In this document: piece after piece, positions 33,186-43,200 of the stretch
How the letters are laid out: each line of letters opens with the position of its first letter
Numbering within the stretch: the stretch's first letter is position 1
Source: Actinobacteria bacterium IMCC26077
GTDB taxonomy: Bacteria; Actinomycetota; Actinomycetes; Nanopelagicales; Nanopelagicaceae
DNA: 64,000 nt
Assembly (NCBI GenBank): GCA_002284915.1
Contig: CP015606.1
Location: 1-64,000, forward strand
Direction: 5' to 3'
Translations under genes and position numbers: made by a program
The notes under the pieces: generated by a model
The model's database searches: none
The model's input: only the letters and a program-made list of their open reading frames with translations
What the model was told of the DNA's origin: nothing

Positions 33186-34529
33186 ATGTCCAAAACCTCC
33201 GATTCACTGACAACTGGTGGTGCGGCGCGTAGCGCGAAGCTCGCCTCGATCCCGCTCTCGGTGATGGGAAGAAGCGCAGTTGGTTTCGGACGACAGATGA
33301 TCGGCCAATCTGGCGAACTCGTTTCGAAAGAGATGCAAGCTAAAACTGCGGAACAAGTTTTTCGAGTGCTTGGTGAGCTCAAGGGTGGCGCGATGAAATT
33401 CGGACAAGCGCTCTCAGTCTTCGAAGCTGCGCTCCCTGAAGAATTCGCCGCACCGTACCGTGAAACGTTAACGAAATTGCAAGAGGCGGCGCCGCCACTT
33501 CCGGCGCGTGTGGTCCATCGCGTTCTCGCCGAACAGCTCGGTGAAGATTGGCGAGATAACTTCTCGGAATTCACTGATAAGCCAGCTGCCTCGGCGTCGA
33601 TTGGGCAGGTTCATCGCGCAGTATGGAAAGACGGGCGCAACGTTGCAGTTAAAGTGCAATATCCCGGCGCAGCAGAAGCCCTAATCTCTGATCTCAATCA
33701 GATTCAACGTTTCGCGAAAATCTTCCAGCTCTTCATGCCTGGGCTCGAGATGGGACCGCTCTTGGAAGAGTTGCGCGCGCGCATCATCGAAGAGGTTGAT
33801 TACAAATATGAGGCTGAGGCGCAACGGTTATGCGCAGCAGAGTTCGATGGCGATTCTGATATTGCAATTCCCAAGGTAGTTGCAGCTTCAGACAAGGTGC
33901 TCGTGAGTGAGTGGCTCGAGGGAACTCCACTCTCAAAGATCATTAGTAAGGGAAGTAAGGCGCAACGCGATGCCGCTGGGATTAGGTTGGCTCGCTTCCA
34001 CTTCACCGCCCCCACTCGAGTCGGCCTACTCCATGCAGATCCACATCCAGGTAATTTCCGGTTGCTCGATGATGGACGATTAGGAGTTCTTGATTTTGGC
34101 GCATGCAACAGATTGCCCAACGGCTTTCCCGAACCATTTAAACGCTTACTAAAAAACGCGCTCGATGGAAATGCCCAAGCCCTCTATGAAGGTTTTAAGC
34201 GAGACGGTTTTATCCTTCCCGAGGTAGATGTAGATCCGCAGTTGGTCTTGGATTACCTCTTGCCACTAGTAGAACCACTTCGAACCGAGACCTTTAAATA
34301 CACCCGTGACTGGCTACGAGTTCAGAGCGCTCGAGTTGGCGATCCACGAAACCCGACGGCGAAGATTGGCTTCCAGCTCAACCTTCCCCCGGAATATATG
34401 TTGATTCACCGGGTCACTCTCGGTACTACCGGAATCTTCTGCCAACTTGGCGCTGAAGGAAAATTCCTTGCAGAAGCGATCTCATGGTTACCAGAGATCG
34501 CTCCCGCTACTCATGCCGTACGCGCATAA
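33186..34529 (+). CDS. ABC1/UbiB-family atypical kinase
   Basis: 447-residue ABC1 (AarF/UbiB) protein. Family motifs: KGGAMKFGQALSVFEAALP (KxGQ), ASIGQVHRAVW (alanine-rich nucleotide loop), NVAVKVQYPGA (catalytic Lys), LLHADPHPGNFRLLDDG and GVLDFGACNRL (metal site). It corresponds to Rv3197 of M. tuberculosis, which is part of the WhiB7 neighbourhood and implicated in macrolide tolerance. Substrate unknown. The start has no good ribosome-binding site; a folded RNA element lies directly upstream. Confidence 0.92.
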   Translation: MSKTSDSLTTGGAARSAKLASIPLSVMGRSAVGFGRQMIGQSGELVSKEMQAKTAEQVFRVLGELKGGAMKFGQALSVFEAALPEEFAAPYRETLTKLQEAAPPLPARVVHRVLAEQLGEDWRDNFSEFTDKPAASASIGQVHRAVWKDGRNVAVKVQYPGAAEALISDLNQIQRFAKIFQLFMPGLEMGPLLEELRARIIEEVDYKYEAEAQRLCAAEFDGDSDIAIPKVVAASDKVLVSEWLEGTPLSKIISKGSKAQRDAAGIRLARFHFTAPTRVGLLHADPHPGNFRLLDDGRLGVLDFGACNRLPNGFPEPFKRLLKNALDGNAQALYEGFKRDGFILPEVDVDPQLVLDYLLPLVEPLRTETFKYTRDWLRVQSARVGDPRNPTAKIGFQLNLPPEYMLIHRVTLGTTGIFCQLGAEGKFLAEAISWLPEIAPATHAVRA

Positions 34530-34561
34530 CAGGGCTCTACTGCAGTAAGTAATTACTCACT

Positions 34562-34897
34562 TCACGCAGCAGTGCGAGGTCGTCCGGGCTGTCGCTTTGC
34601 TTCGACGATGGCGCCGTTATCGAAGATCTCGCCACCCCAGACTCCCCATGGCTCTTGTCGCGATAACGCACCCTCCAAACAGCGAGCGCGCATCGGACAT
34701 GCGCTGCACAGGTCCTTCGCTGTTTCGAGCAACTCTTGAGATTCGGAGAAGAAGAGCTCAGGGTCGACTGAGTGACATGGAAGTCCGAAACCCTCATCCT
34801 CCTTGTAACCCGAATTCTCATTGCGAGTTAGCTCGTAAACGCCAATCTTTGTATCTGCCCAACCTGGAACTAACAGTTCGTGAAATAGAACCGTCAT
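34562..34897 (-). CDS. whiB7: WhiB7-type transcriptional regulator
   Basis: 111-residue iron-sulphur regulator. The four Cys are PCHS, then CSACPMRARC (C-x2-C-x5-C); the turn is GVWGGE; and the C-terminal AT-hook is QPGRPR, which marks WhiB7 rather than other Wbl proteins. WhiB7 binds the primary sigma factor and induces intrinsic antibiotic-resistance genes. GGGAAGG before the ATG at 34897 supports this start. The leader of at least 120 nt carries a strong terminator hairpin. Confidence 0.93.
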   Translation of the reverse strand: MTVLFHELLVPGWADTKIGVYELTRNENSGYKEDEGFGLPCHSVDPELFFSESQELLETAKDLCSACPMRARCLEGALSRQEPWGVWGGEIFDNGAIVEAKRQPGRPRTAA

Positions 34898-35321
34898 TGC
34901 TCTCACCTTCCCTCAACTCATCTTGCTCACTTCGCCACGGACCATCCGCGTTCAGTGTCTTCTCTATTTCTTTTGGAAAAAGAGAAAGGGCCCGCGAATC
35001 CTGTTGGATTCGGGGCCCCCGGGGAGCTTCGAGGCTTAGCCTGCGAATTCCCGGGTGCCACCGGATCCAAAATGCTTTGGATTACCTGTGGCGTAGGTTG
35101 AATATGAGCGTGCAAAGTCGCTCGAAGGACGCCAACTGGCGCTTCGAGTAGTGGTAGCTAGTGCTAGTGCCACTTTTTCCGACCTTTCGCTCGAGTTACA
35201 TCTCCATAGCAACGGTGACGCTCCATGAAGAGCTACAAGGGTAAAGGTTGGTGCGCGTCAGAGGCAACTTCATTAAAAGAAGGGCTACAACCCGCGAAAA
35301 CAGCGGCTAAGCTTGAAAACT
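34898..35321. other. 424-bp divergent region with whiB7 leader
   Basis: Shared upstream region of whiB7 (minus) and the hydrolase (plus). On the minus strand it holds a hairpin ATCCAAA...TTTGGAT (35065-35082), the terminator at 34975-35018, and a small open frame from GTG at 35061 to a stop at 34927 (44 codons) running through the terminator. No firm promoter identified for either gene. Confidence 0.5.
34975..35018 (-). terminator. attenuator-like terminator in whiB7 leader
   Basis: GGGCCC plus CGAATCC paired with GGATTCG plus GGGCCC: 13 bp with one bulged base and an AACA loop, followed on the minus strand by TTTCTCTTTTTCC. It ends about 80 bases before the whiB7 ATG, so it would stop most transcripts before the gene. 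Confidence 0.78.
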
Positions 35322-36191
35322 ATGTTAGCCAAAGTACGTGATGCCGAGATTTTCTTCGACATTATCGGCTCCTCGCTGGCTATCGAAAACGGCGCACTCA
35401 TCGAACGCCCTACCGCATTTGTTGCGCACGGCGGGCCTGGAGCCGAACACTCGGTGATGCGACCAGGAATGGATCCCCTTGGCGAGTACTCCCAAGTCAT
35501 CTATTGGGATCATCGAGGACAAGGGCGTTCGGCGCGAGGTGATATCAATAAATATAACCTCGATGAAAATGTTGAGGATATGGAAGCGCTCCGAATTCAT
35601 CTTGGCATCGAGAAGATAGTTAGCGTGGGTACCAGTTACGGTGGCATGGTCGCGATGGCCCATGCGGCGCGTTATCCCCATTCTGTATCGAAATTACTAT
35701 TGATTGTTACCGCAGCGCACGCAGGTTTCAATGCGCGTGCTCAGCAAATCGTCGCTACGCGAGGTAATGCACACGAAATAGAAGCAGCACGGAAACTTTG
35801 GGCAGGAGAATTGACGACCGTTGATGCGATGCGTGATTTCTTCCGAAATACCTGGGCGCTCTACTCGACGACTTTCAATGAGAGTAAGCGCGCTACCAAT
35901 GAAGAGTCGCTGCAAAGGTTTATCTACTCTCCTGATGCGATGAATCAAGCCTTCGCACCAGGAGGTTTCTTGCAAAGCTACGATCTAAGACCAGAATTAA
36001 AAAATATCATCGCCCCGACTCTAATCCTTGCTGGACGGCACGATTGGATCTGCGCTCCAGAATTCTCAGAAGAGATACATAAACTTATTCCCAGGTCGCA
36101 GTTGAAAATCTTTGAGAATAGTAGTCATTCGATACGCGGTGATGAGCCAGATGAGTTTCATCAAACGGTACGAGAATTCATCACCTCATGA
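35322..36191 (+). CDS. alpha/beta hydrolase (proline iminopeptidase-like)
   Basis: 289-residue alpha/beta hydrolase. The oxyanion region is HGGPGAEHS, the nucleophile Ser is in GTSYGGM, the acid is Asp in GRHDWICAPEFS and the His is in NSSHSIRG. HGGPG and WDHRGQGRS resemble proline iminopeptidases and related esterases. The ATG at 35322 is preferred over an in-frame TTG. Its stop codon lies inside the first unit of a 16-bp tandem repeat. It interrupts the order otherwise seen in mycobacteria, so it is probably a local insertion. Confidence 0.88.
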   Translation: MLAKVRDAEIFFDIIGSSLAIENGALIERPTAFVAHGGPGAEHSVMRPGMDPLGEYSQVIYWDHRGQGRSARGDINKYNLDENVEDMEALRIHLGIEKIVSVGTSYGGMVAMAHAARYPHSVSKLLLIVTAAHAGFNARAQQIVATRGNAHEIEAARKLWAGELTTVDAMRDFFRNTWALYSTTFNESKRATNEESLQRFIYSPDAMNQAFAPGGFLQSYDLRPELKNIIAPTLILAGRHDWICAPEFSEEIHKLIPRSQLKIFENSSHSIRGDEPDEFHQTVREFITS

Positions 36192-36291
36192 ATAGATCAC
36201 ATCATGAATAGATCACATCATGAATAGATCACATCATGAATAGATCACATCATGAATAGATCACCTCATGAATACAACCCCTCATGAATAC
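36180..36291. repeat. seven-copy 16-bp tandem repeat
   Basis: Copies of ATCACATCATGAATAG; the central five are nearly identical and the last two diverged. The hydrolase stop codon lies in the first unit (36189-36191). Confidence 0.95.
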
Positions 36292-36345
36292 ATAACCTCG
36301 TGAGCAATTTTTGGATAAAAAAATGAACGAAATGGAGTGAGAAAG

Positions 36346-36777
36346 ATGGGAAATTCACCGCTCGAGGCAGCAAATAAGCAAGCTGCAGCAACATTCTTTG
36401 AAGAGATTTGGAATCAGAAGAGTGAATCGGCAATCGATCGTCTAGTTGCCGAGGATGCTGCCGGAAATGACCCAAAATTTGGGGTTGGGCGCGAGAGTTT
36501 CAAGGCCCAATGGCGAAAATGGCATGCCGGATTCTCCAATCTCCACTTCCATGTCGAAGAGATCATCGCTGAGGGAGAGCGTGTAGTCACACGTTGGCGA
36601 TTGACTGGCACTCACGATGGCCAATTCCTCGGTCACGCACCGACCGGAAGAAAAGTGGATGTCGACGGCGTAAGCATCGACACAATTCGCGATGGCATCG
36701 TGGTTTCCGGCTTTGATGCATGGGATGCGCTCGGTTTCCGTCAACAGTTGGGCTTTATCCCAGCGGATGTTGAGTAA
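36346..36777 (+). CDS. SnoaL-like polyketide cyclase-family protein
   Basis: 143-residue cone-fold protein of the SnoaL/ester-cyclase group: FFEEIWNQKSESAIDRLVAED, a middle WRLTGTHDGQFLGHAPTGRKV and a final strand with DAWDALGFRQQLGF. Members range from polyketide cyclases to proteins of unknown role; nothing nearby suggests polyketide synthesis. GGAG lies eight bases before the ATG at 36346. Confidence 0.82.
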   Translation: MGNSPLEAANKQAAATFFEEIWNQKSESAIDRLVAEDAAGNDPKFGVGRESFKAQWRKWHAGFSNLHFHVEEIIAEGERVVTRWRLTGTHDGQFLGHAPTGRKVDVDGVSIDTIRDGIVVSGFDAWDALGFRQQLGFIPADVE

Positions 36778-36794
36778 GAGCGGGGCTCGAGCCG

Positions 36795-38462
36795 CTACTC
36801 CGAATTAAGGGTGGGCAGCAAACTTAGAAACCGCGACGAGTCTCCCCCAGCGTATGAGAGGGATAACGAGTCACGAGCTCGAGTCACCGCAACATAGAAG
36901 AGTCGTCGTTCCTCTGCCATCAATTCATCGGAGTTCATCGCGTATGAAATGGGTAGTACCCCCTCTTTCAATCGCGGGATGAATACGTGATTCCACTCCA
37001 AGCCTTTCGCCGCGTGAATCGAACTCAATACGACCCCAATAACCTCAGGCTCGACATTGCTTCGCTCGCGTTCATCAAATTCATTGATGAGATCTCGAAG
37101 CGTTGCCTGCGGGATTCGCTCCTGAAATTCGGCAACAAATTCAATTAGACGTAGGCGAGGATCGGCTCCCGACGAACGGGTTGGGTGCCAGCCAGTAGCT
37201 GAGAGCACCCCAATCACTTGCCCAGTCAGATCAATGCCATCGAGCGCGGTGTCCCGTGCGATAGCAGCGCCTCGAATCAATCGAATCGCCTCTTTGATCT
37301 TTCCATCATAGAAAAAAGGGCGTTGGCCTTGGTTGTAGCCGACGATATTGACTGGAATACCAGCCTCAATCAACTGTGCGGCGTACTCATGCAGTTGGTC
37401 ATTCCTTCGAAAGAGAACTGCGATCTCTCGACTGTCGACTCCTGACTTGATGAGAGCGATGATTCGTTCAGTTAATTTCTCTGATTCAACGCCTTCATTG
37501 CCATGAGCAGTAAGGCGAACGTTGACATCGCCGCTACCGCGCACCGATATCAACTCTCGATCCATAATCTTATTTGCGACATTGACGATTTGAGAGGTCG
37601 AACGGTAATTCCGATTTAACCGCAACACTTCCGCTTCAGGATATCGCTTAGTGAAATCTAGAAGATACTCATTGCTAGAACCTGCGAAAGAAAAGATTGA
37701 TTGATCGGGATCACCGACAACGCAAATCTCTTTTCGATTACCGAGCCATAAGTTAAGTAACCGCTGCTGGAGAGGTGACACATCTTGATATTCATCAACG
37801 GTGAAGTATCGATACTGTGATCGAACTCGATCGATTATTGAATTCTGTTCTTCGAGGATTCCCACCAAAAGCAAGAGAATGTCCTCAAAATCCAATTGCT
37901 CACTCTCTTGCTTGAGGGCATCGTAAGCGCGATATACCTCTGCGACCTCTGCGAAACTTAAACTTTGTGGGGCCACGCGGAACCGCTCCTGAGCAACTCG
38001 TAAATAATCCTCCGGAGCAATCTCTTGCCCCTTTGCCCATTCAATCTCTGTGGCGATATCTCGGATATTTACGCCATTCTTGCTCCGTCCGGTTGCAAGT
38101 AGCGCGCCAGCTAGCGCATCGCTCTTCTGCCCAAGGATCTTAAATGGTTTGCCGCCAATCGCTTCATTCCAAAAGAACTGCAGCTGTCGCCAGGCAGAGC
38201 TGTGAAAGGTGTGCGCCTGCACTCCAGGGAAACCGAGCGTTGCTAAACGTAACCGAAGTTCCGCAGCAGCACGTGCGGTAAAGGTGAGTGCGAGAGTTCG
38301 CGAAGGCTCTGTTACACCGCTATCGATTGCATGGGCGATTCGGTGGGTAATTGTTCGGGTTTTACCAGTTCCCGCTCCAGCAATAATCACCACCGGTCCA
38401 CGGATAGCGCTTGCGGCAGCCCGCTGCTCCTCATCGAGCTCAGCTAGGAATTTCTCGTTCAT
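36795..38462 (-). CDS. uvrD2: UvrD/PcrA-like helicase (UvrD2 position), lacking HRDC domain
   Basis: 555-residue superfamily 1 helicase. Motif I is GAGTGKTRTITHR (about 30), motif II VDEYQDVSPLQ, motif IV RLNRNYRS, motif V HAAKGLEWNHVF and motif VI RRLFYVAVTRARD. It ends shortly after motif VI; mycobacterial UvrD2 is longer, with an HRDC domain and a Cys-rich C-terminal part, both absent here. It takes part in DNA repair or replication. It follows nudC by six bases without a ribosome-binding site, so it is probably translated by coupling. Confidence 0.88.
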   Translation of the reverse strand: MNEKFLAELDEEQRAAASAIRGPVVIIAGAGTGKTRTITHRIAHAIDSGVTEPSRTLALTFTARAAAELRLRLATLGFPGVQAHTFHSSAWRQLQFFWNEAIGGKPFKILGQKSDALAGALLATGRSKNGVNIRDIATEIEWAKGQEIAPEDYLRVAQERFRVAPQSLSFAEVAEVYRAYDALKQESEQLDFEDILLLLVGILEEQNSIIDRVRSQYRYFTVDEYQDVSPLQQRLLNLWLGNRKEICVVGDPDQSIFSFAGSSNEYLLDFTKRYPEAEVLRLNRNYRSTSQIVNVANKIMDRELISVRGSGDVNVRLTAHGNEGVESEKLTERIIALIKSGVDSREIAVLFRRNDQLHEYAAQLIEAGIPVNIVGYNQGQRPFFYDGKIKEAIRLIRGAAIARDTALDGIDLTGQVIGVLSATGWHPTRSSGADPRLRLIEFVAEFQERIPQATLRDLINEFDERERSNVEPEVIGVVLSSIHAAKGLEWNHVFIPRLKEGVLPISYAMNSDELMAEERRLFYVAVTRARDSLSLSYAGGDSSRFLSLLPTLNSE

Positions 38463-38468
38463 AAAAAA

Positions 38469-39359
38469 TTAGCGCCAAGCTTCGGGGAAATCAATCGAAC
38501 CCCCGTACCAGGCTTCAATCATTCGACGTGCGATGCTGATTCCTGGTGGGATGAGTAGCTCACCACTCTTCAAATCTGCAGTGAAACTCTCATGGCTATA
38601 CCAACGAAGATCCTCGATCTCTTCACCGTCAGCGCGAGCATCATCAGGGTTTTCGACAACTCCAGTGAAGGCCAACATGATTGAAGCTGGGAATGGCCAT
38701 GCCTGAGAACCCATGTACTCAATCTGATCGATTCGCACCCCTGCCTCTTCCAACACTTCACGTTTTACGCAAGCCTCGAGCGACTCTCCTGGTTCCAGAA
38801 AACCAGCAAAATTTGAGTAACGTTTTGCAGGCCAAACTTTTTGTCGACCCAGGAGGATTCGATTCTCGCTATCACGTACTAGCACGATTACCGCGCTATC
38901 TGTTCGCGGATAATGCTCACTATCGTCGGTGCGACATTTGCGGACCGATCCACCTAACGCGCTATAAGTTTCTGCACCACAACGTGCGCAATGAGTATGG
39001 GTGTCGTGCCAATTCGCGAGCGCAACGCCATGAACGGCAGCGCCAACTTCGATCTCGGTGGCAAGTAATCCAGCTTCCCGAAGGGTCAGTAAATCTTCCG
39101 TCCCCTCTGCAAAGGGAGCATTGATTGCAAAATATCCGACTCCGGCATCATCCAATCCGAGGAAGTACCGATCTCCCGATGGGGCTTCGGCTGCCGGTAT
39201 CCAATGAAGAGAGTCGGTAAAGATGAATTTGCCTTTGTTGACCTGAAAGATCTTCCCGTGCGCAAAAAGTTCGGCAAGCGCTCCCTCGTCGGAGCGCAGA
39301 TGGGCCGCGCGATCCAAGTGGGCGCGGGCCAAAGAGAGATTCATTAGCGCCAGGCTCAT
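38469..39359 (-). CDS. nudC: NADH pyrophosphatase NudC
   Basis: 296-residue Nudix hydrolase that splits NADH and removes NAD caps from RNA. The zinc ribbon has HCARCGAE and a second, altered knuckle (RKCRTDDSEHYPRTD); the Nudix box is GFLEPGESLEACVKREVLEEAGV; and the NudC-specific motif is SQAWPFPASIM (SQPWPFPxS in others). A TAGGCT hexamer lies eight bases before the ATG, giving a very short leader. Placed next to uvrD2 as in mycobacteria. Confidence 0.93.
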   Translation of the reverse strand: MSLALMNLSLARAHLDRAAHLRSDEGALAELFAHGKIFQVNKGKFIFTDSLHWIPAAEAPSGDRYFLGLDDAGVGYFAINAPFAEGTEDLLTLREAGLLATEIEVGAAVHGVALANWHDTHTHCARCGAETYSALGGSVRKCRTDDSEHYPRTDSAVIVLVRDSENRILLGRQKVWPAKRYSNFAGFLEPGESLEACVKREVLEEAGVRIDQIEYMGSQAWPFPASIMLAFTGVVENPDDARADGEEIEDLRWYSHESFTADLKSGELLIPPGISIARRMIEAWYGGSIDFPEAWR

Positions 39360-39386
39360 AAGTGGCGAGCCTATCCAATTTAGCTC

Positions 39387-39392
39387 TACCGT
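39387..39392 (+). promoter_or_regulatory. -10 TACCGT, leaderless promoter of EEP gene
   Basis: TACCGT six bases before the ATG at 39399. Confidence 0.48.
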
Positions 39393-39398
39393 TCACAA

Positions 39399-40205
39399 AT
39401 GAAGATTGCGACCTGGAACATCCTCCATGGGATGGCTGTCCCAGAGGGGCTAATCCATAACGAGCGGTTGGCAGCGCGCGCTGCGCTATTGAATGTCGAT
39501 CTACTTGCCATTCAAGAGGTCGATTACTTTCAGGAGCGCTCGCATTATGCAGACCAAGCCTCAGTCATCGCGGAGTCGATGGGAGCGCAATTCATTTCAC
39601 GCGCTTTTGCAATCACTGGAACGCCCGGTGAAAAGTGGAAAAAGTGGGAGCCCGCTTCGAACTCCGACAAATGCTTTTACGGAAATGGAATCATCTCGCG
39701 AATTCCAATTGTTGAAGAGTTTCGCCTAGAACTTGGACGCTCTAAAGTAGGCGCGCCATTGGCGATCCCCGAAACTGTTCCAGGTAAATCACGACCAAAG
39801 ATTAAAGTGATCTACATTCATGATGAACCACGTGTAGCTCAGGCGGTTCATTTAGCTAATGGGATAACGGTCATCAATACGCACTTATCGTTTGTGCCAG
39901 GCATGAATATCTACCAGCTGCGGAAGATTCAGCGATGGGCAAAAACGTTGCCGGGTGAAAAAATCCTGGTTGGTGATTTGAACTTACCGGGAAAGATTCC
40001 AGCGAAAATCATGAAGTGGCGAGGGGCTGCCTCGGAATTAACTTACCCCTCTTGGGGTGCGCGCGTTCAATTCGACCATATTCTCATTGCGCCCTCTCAA
40101 TCAATGAGCTGGCAGAAGATTGATTTTCCACCTGCAACACAGATGGTGAGCGATCATCTCCCCTTGGGAATCGAATTGGATATCAATGCGCAACTGGCAC
40201 GCTAG
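39399..40205 (+). CDS. endonuclease/exonuclease/phosphatase family protein
   Basis: 268-residue EEP-fold hydrolase: ATWNILHG, DLLAIQEVDY (metal-binding Glu), NTHLSF, LVGDLNLPG and SDHLPL (catalytic His) are in order. It may be a nuclease or a phosphatase. In mycobacteria a TrkA-type potassium-channel gene lies between nudC and adnB; this gene takes that place. Its 3' end overlaps the converging adnB by 23 bases. Confidence 0.87.
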   Translation: MKIATWNILHGMAVPEGLIHNERLAARAALLNVDLLAIQEVDYFQERSHYADQASVIAESMGAQFISRAFAITGTPGEKWKKWEPASNSDKCFYGNGIISRIPIVEEFRLELGRSKVGAPLAIPETVPGKSRPKIKVIYIHDEPRVAQAVHLANGITVINTHLSFVPGMNIYQLRKIQRWAKTLPGEKILVGDLNLPGKIPAKIMKWRGAASELTYPSWGARVQFDHILIAPSQSMSWQKIDFPPATQMVSDHLPLGIELDINAQLAR

Positions 40206-43200
40206 TGATGAGCGAGAGTAGCCCTTGTTGGTCAAGGAGATCGCTCGGACGCACCGTCTCATCGGAGCCGACATAGTGGAACGCTGCACGCACGTGCTCA
40301 AGTGGCACCTTCTCGATTTCAGCCCACGCTAATCGATAGACAGCTAATTGGATTGCGGCATTTGCTAATTCAGCGCCACGCTTTGCCGAACCAGTCTTCC
40401 AATCGACAACATCGAATGTGCCATCGTCACTTCGATAGACCGCATCCATCCGACCGCGAAGAATCGTGCCATTGATGCTCTTTTCGAAGGGGACCTCAAC
40501 GCGATAGGGCTCGCGATCAGCCCATTCGCTTCGCAACCATTTAGCTTTCAATTTCTCTAACGCGCTGTCATCGAGCGCGCCCTCATCCGAAGCTCCAGGT
40601 AGCTCATCGTCACCGATCAGTGGGATCGCAGCAGCAAAGCGCTCCTCGAGCCAGGTGTGGAAGGCGGTACCGCGGCGGGCGATGGGATCGGGTTTGAACG
40701 GAAGTGGACGGCGAAGTCGGGCGGCAAATTCCTCGGGTGATTTAGCAAAAGCCATTAACCCTGAGACTGAGAGATGCGCGGGGAGATAGACGATCTCCCC
40801 CTTATTTCGTTCAGCAATATCGCGAATCACCATATCGGCCCCGCGCAGTAACTCTTGGGCAAGGTGAGATCCGGTGGTGCGGATCTGAGCAATCTGCGCT
40901 GACAACTCAGACTCTCGTTCCGGTTGGGCAAGCCCTTTGATCTCATCGAATACCTTGGTGAGTAGCGTTCGAGATTCGCCTAAGGGATCGACGGGCCACT
41001 GCGCCATTCGTTGATTGGCTTTATTGGGGTTTTCTTCACCCGGATCGGGCTTTGCGCTGAGATCACCAATCATCTCGCCGCCATCTTGCTCGACATGAGT
41101 AGCGATATCGATGAAATAGTTATTTGGATCTTGGATATCTTCACCATTGCGCCACCATGATGTGGTGGCAAAGAGAATCCGCTTGGCACGAGTTACCGCG
41201 ACGTACATCAGACGCCGATCTTCGCTCTCTTTCTGATCGCGACAGATATCGGCAAACCTTTCGAGACTTACCTTCACTTCCTTGTAGGTATTATCCGAGC
41301 TCGCATCGAACTCTATGAATTTCTTGCTATCTCGTCGCAGCGGGAATGGCAGTACGGCAATATCGGTGAGCCAATTCTCGGGCTTATTCTTTGCATGGTT
41401 TCGCTCAGTGGTGAGCCCTGGGATGACCACTAGATCCCATTCGCCACCTTTAGCGGCGTGAATCGTCAAGATCTGCACCACATCGCTGCGGACCTCGATG
41501 CCAGACATCTTTAAACCACGTTCTTCACTCTCGGCGACGTTCAACCAGGAGAGGAAACTTCGGAGCGAACCTCCCTGGGCATAGAAATTGGCAGCCTCAT
41601 CCATCAATCGGTCGAGATAGCGACGGCGGTGGGACGTCATCTCGACATCAACACCGAGCATCAACTCCCGCTCCGTGAAGTAGATCAGATCTGGAATGGG
41701 CAGGTGAATCCGCCGCCGAAGTGAGCGGAGAATTCGCGAGAGATCGGTCAATCGCCGGAGCCCTTCGCTGCTAAATAGTGAACGCTCACTCTCATCGAAG
41801 CTCTCGATCTCATCGAGGCTTTCGATTATCGATGACTTAGCGAGATCTTCTTCCTCGATATTCATATCCTCGAGCACCATGTTTACGATGTTTGCGCGAT
41901 CAGAACCCCTGCGTTCGTAGTCACGCTTTTTTGCGACTCGAGCGAGCGCTGCCATATCTCGGATTCCAATTCGCCAGAATCCACCGCTCATTAATTTGAT
42001 CAATGCAGTGCCAGCTTCAGAATCAACGAGCACCGTTAGTGCAGCTCGAATCTCGGCAACTTCAGGCACGTGTATCAGACCATCGATTCCGACAACCTCA
42101 ACGGGGATTCCCCGATCGCGTAGCGCCATTTCAATCTCCGGAATCTGACTCTTCTTCCGAACCAAAATTGCCGTCGATTCAATTGTCGGCTCTTTGGAGC
42201 CACCAGAAGCAGCGCGAGATTCCGATCCGCTCGTTGATTCTGGTAACCAATGTGGCGCGAGGAAATCTGCAATTCCTGATGCCTCTTCATTGATGTTATG
42301 GAATAGGCCAGCAGCGACTGCCCCATCACCGGCATCATCACGCGCTCTTAATTCCGGAACGAAATTACTTCCCGCGCGAAGTGGTTGTGAGATGGTGTTC
42401 GCGAGCGCGAGAATTGAACGATCATTCCGCCAACTCATAGAGAGGTTGAAAACCCGCGCTAAATCCCCCTCTTTACTTGGAAAATCACTGGGGAATGAGG
42501 TCATGCTGTCACTCGAGGCACCACGCCAAGAGTAAATGGCTTGATGTGGATCGCCCACCGCGGTGATGGAATGGCCACCACCAAAAAGGCTCTGCATCAA
42601 GCGGAGTTGTGAGGGCGAAGTATCTTGATACTCATCTAGGAGAACGACATCAAACTTCGCTCGCTCCATCTCGCCGATATCAGGATTTCCGAGTGCCAAT
42701 GAAGCAGCCAAGGACATCTGATCGTCATAGGTGAGCTGTCCGCGAAGATATCGGGCATCAAGGACTTCCTTAATTAATGGAATCAGCTGCGCTCTAGCTA
42801 ATTGGGTTTGCGCTATTGGCTCGCCAGGATCCTTCTTCATTCGAGCGTTGTCCGGAACCTTATTCGCGAGCATCTCAACTATCTCGCTTGCAATTCGCTC
42901 TAAGTCTTCAGGTTGAACATCATGCTCTTGGAGCTGGCTCGTCAATTTGAGAAGGTAATCAATAACTGTGCTCGGTTTGAGATCTATTCGATGCATCTCA
43001 CCTTCGTAATCGCGGACGATTCGCTCAACCTGCTGCCACGCAGCAGCGGAGCCGAGCATTTGCTCTGGCGGTTCGATACCGATTCGAAGTGAGTGCTCTT
43101 TAACTATTCGATAGGCATAGGCGTGATAGGTCGAGATTGTTGGTTCGACCCCTAAGTTGAATATCTCGCAATTATGTTTGCGAAGCTCTTCCTTGAAATC

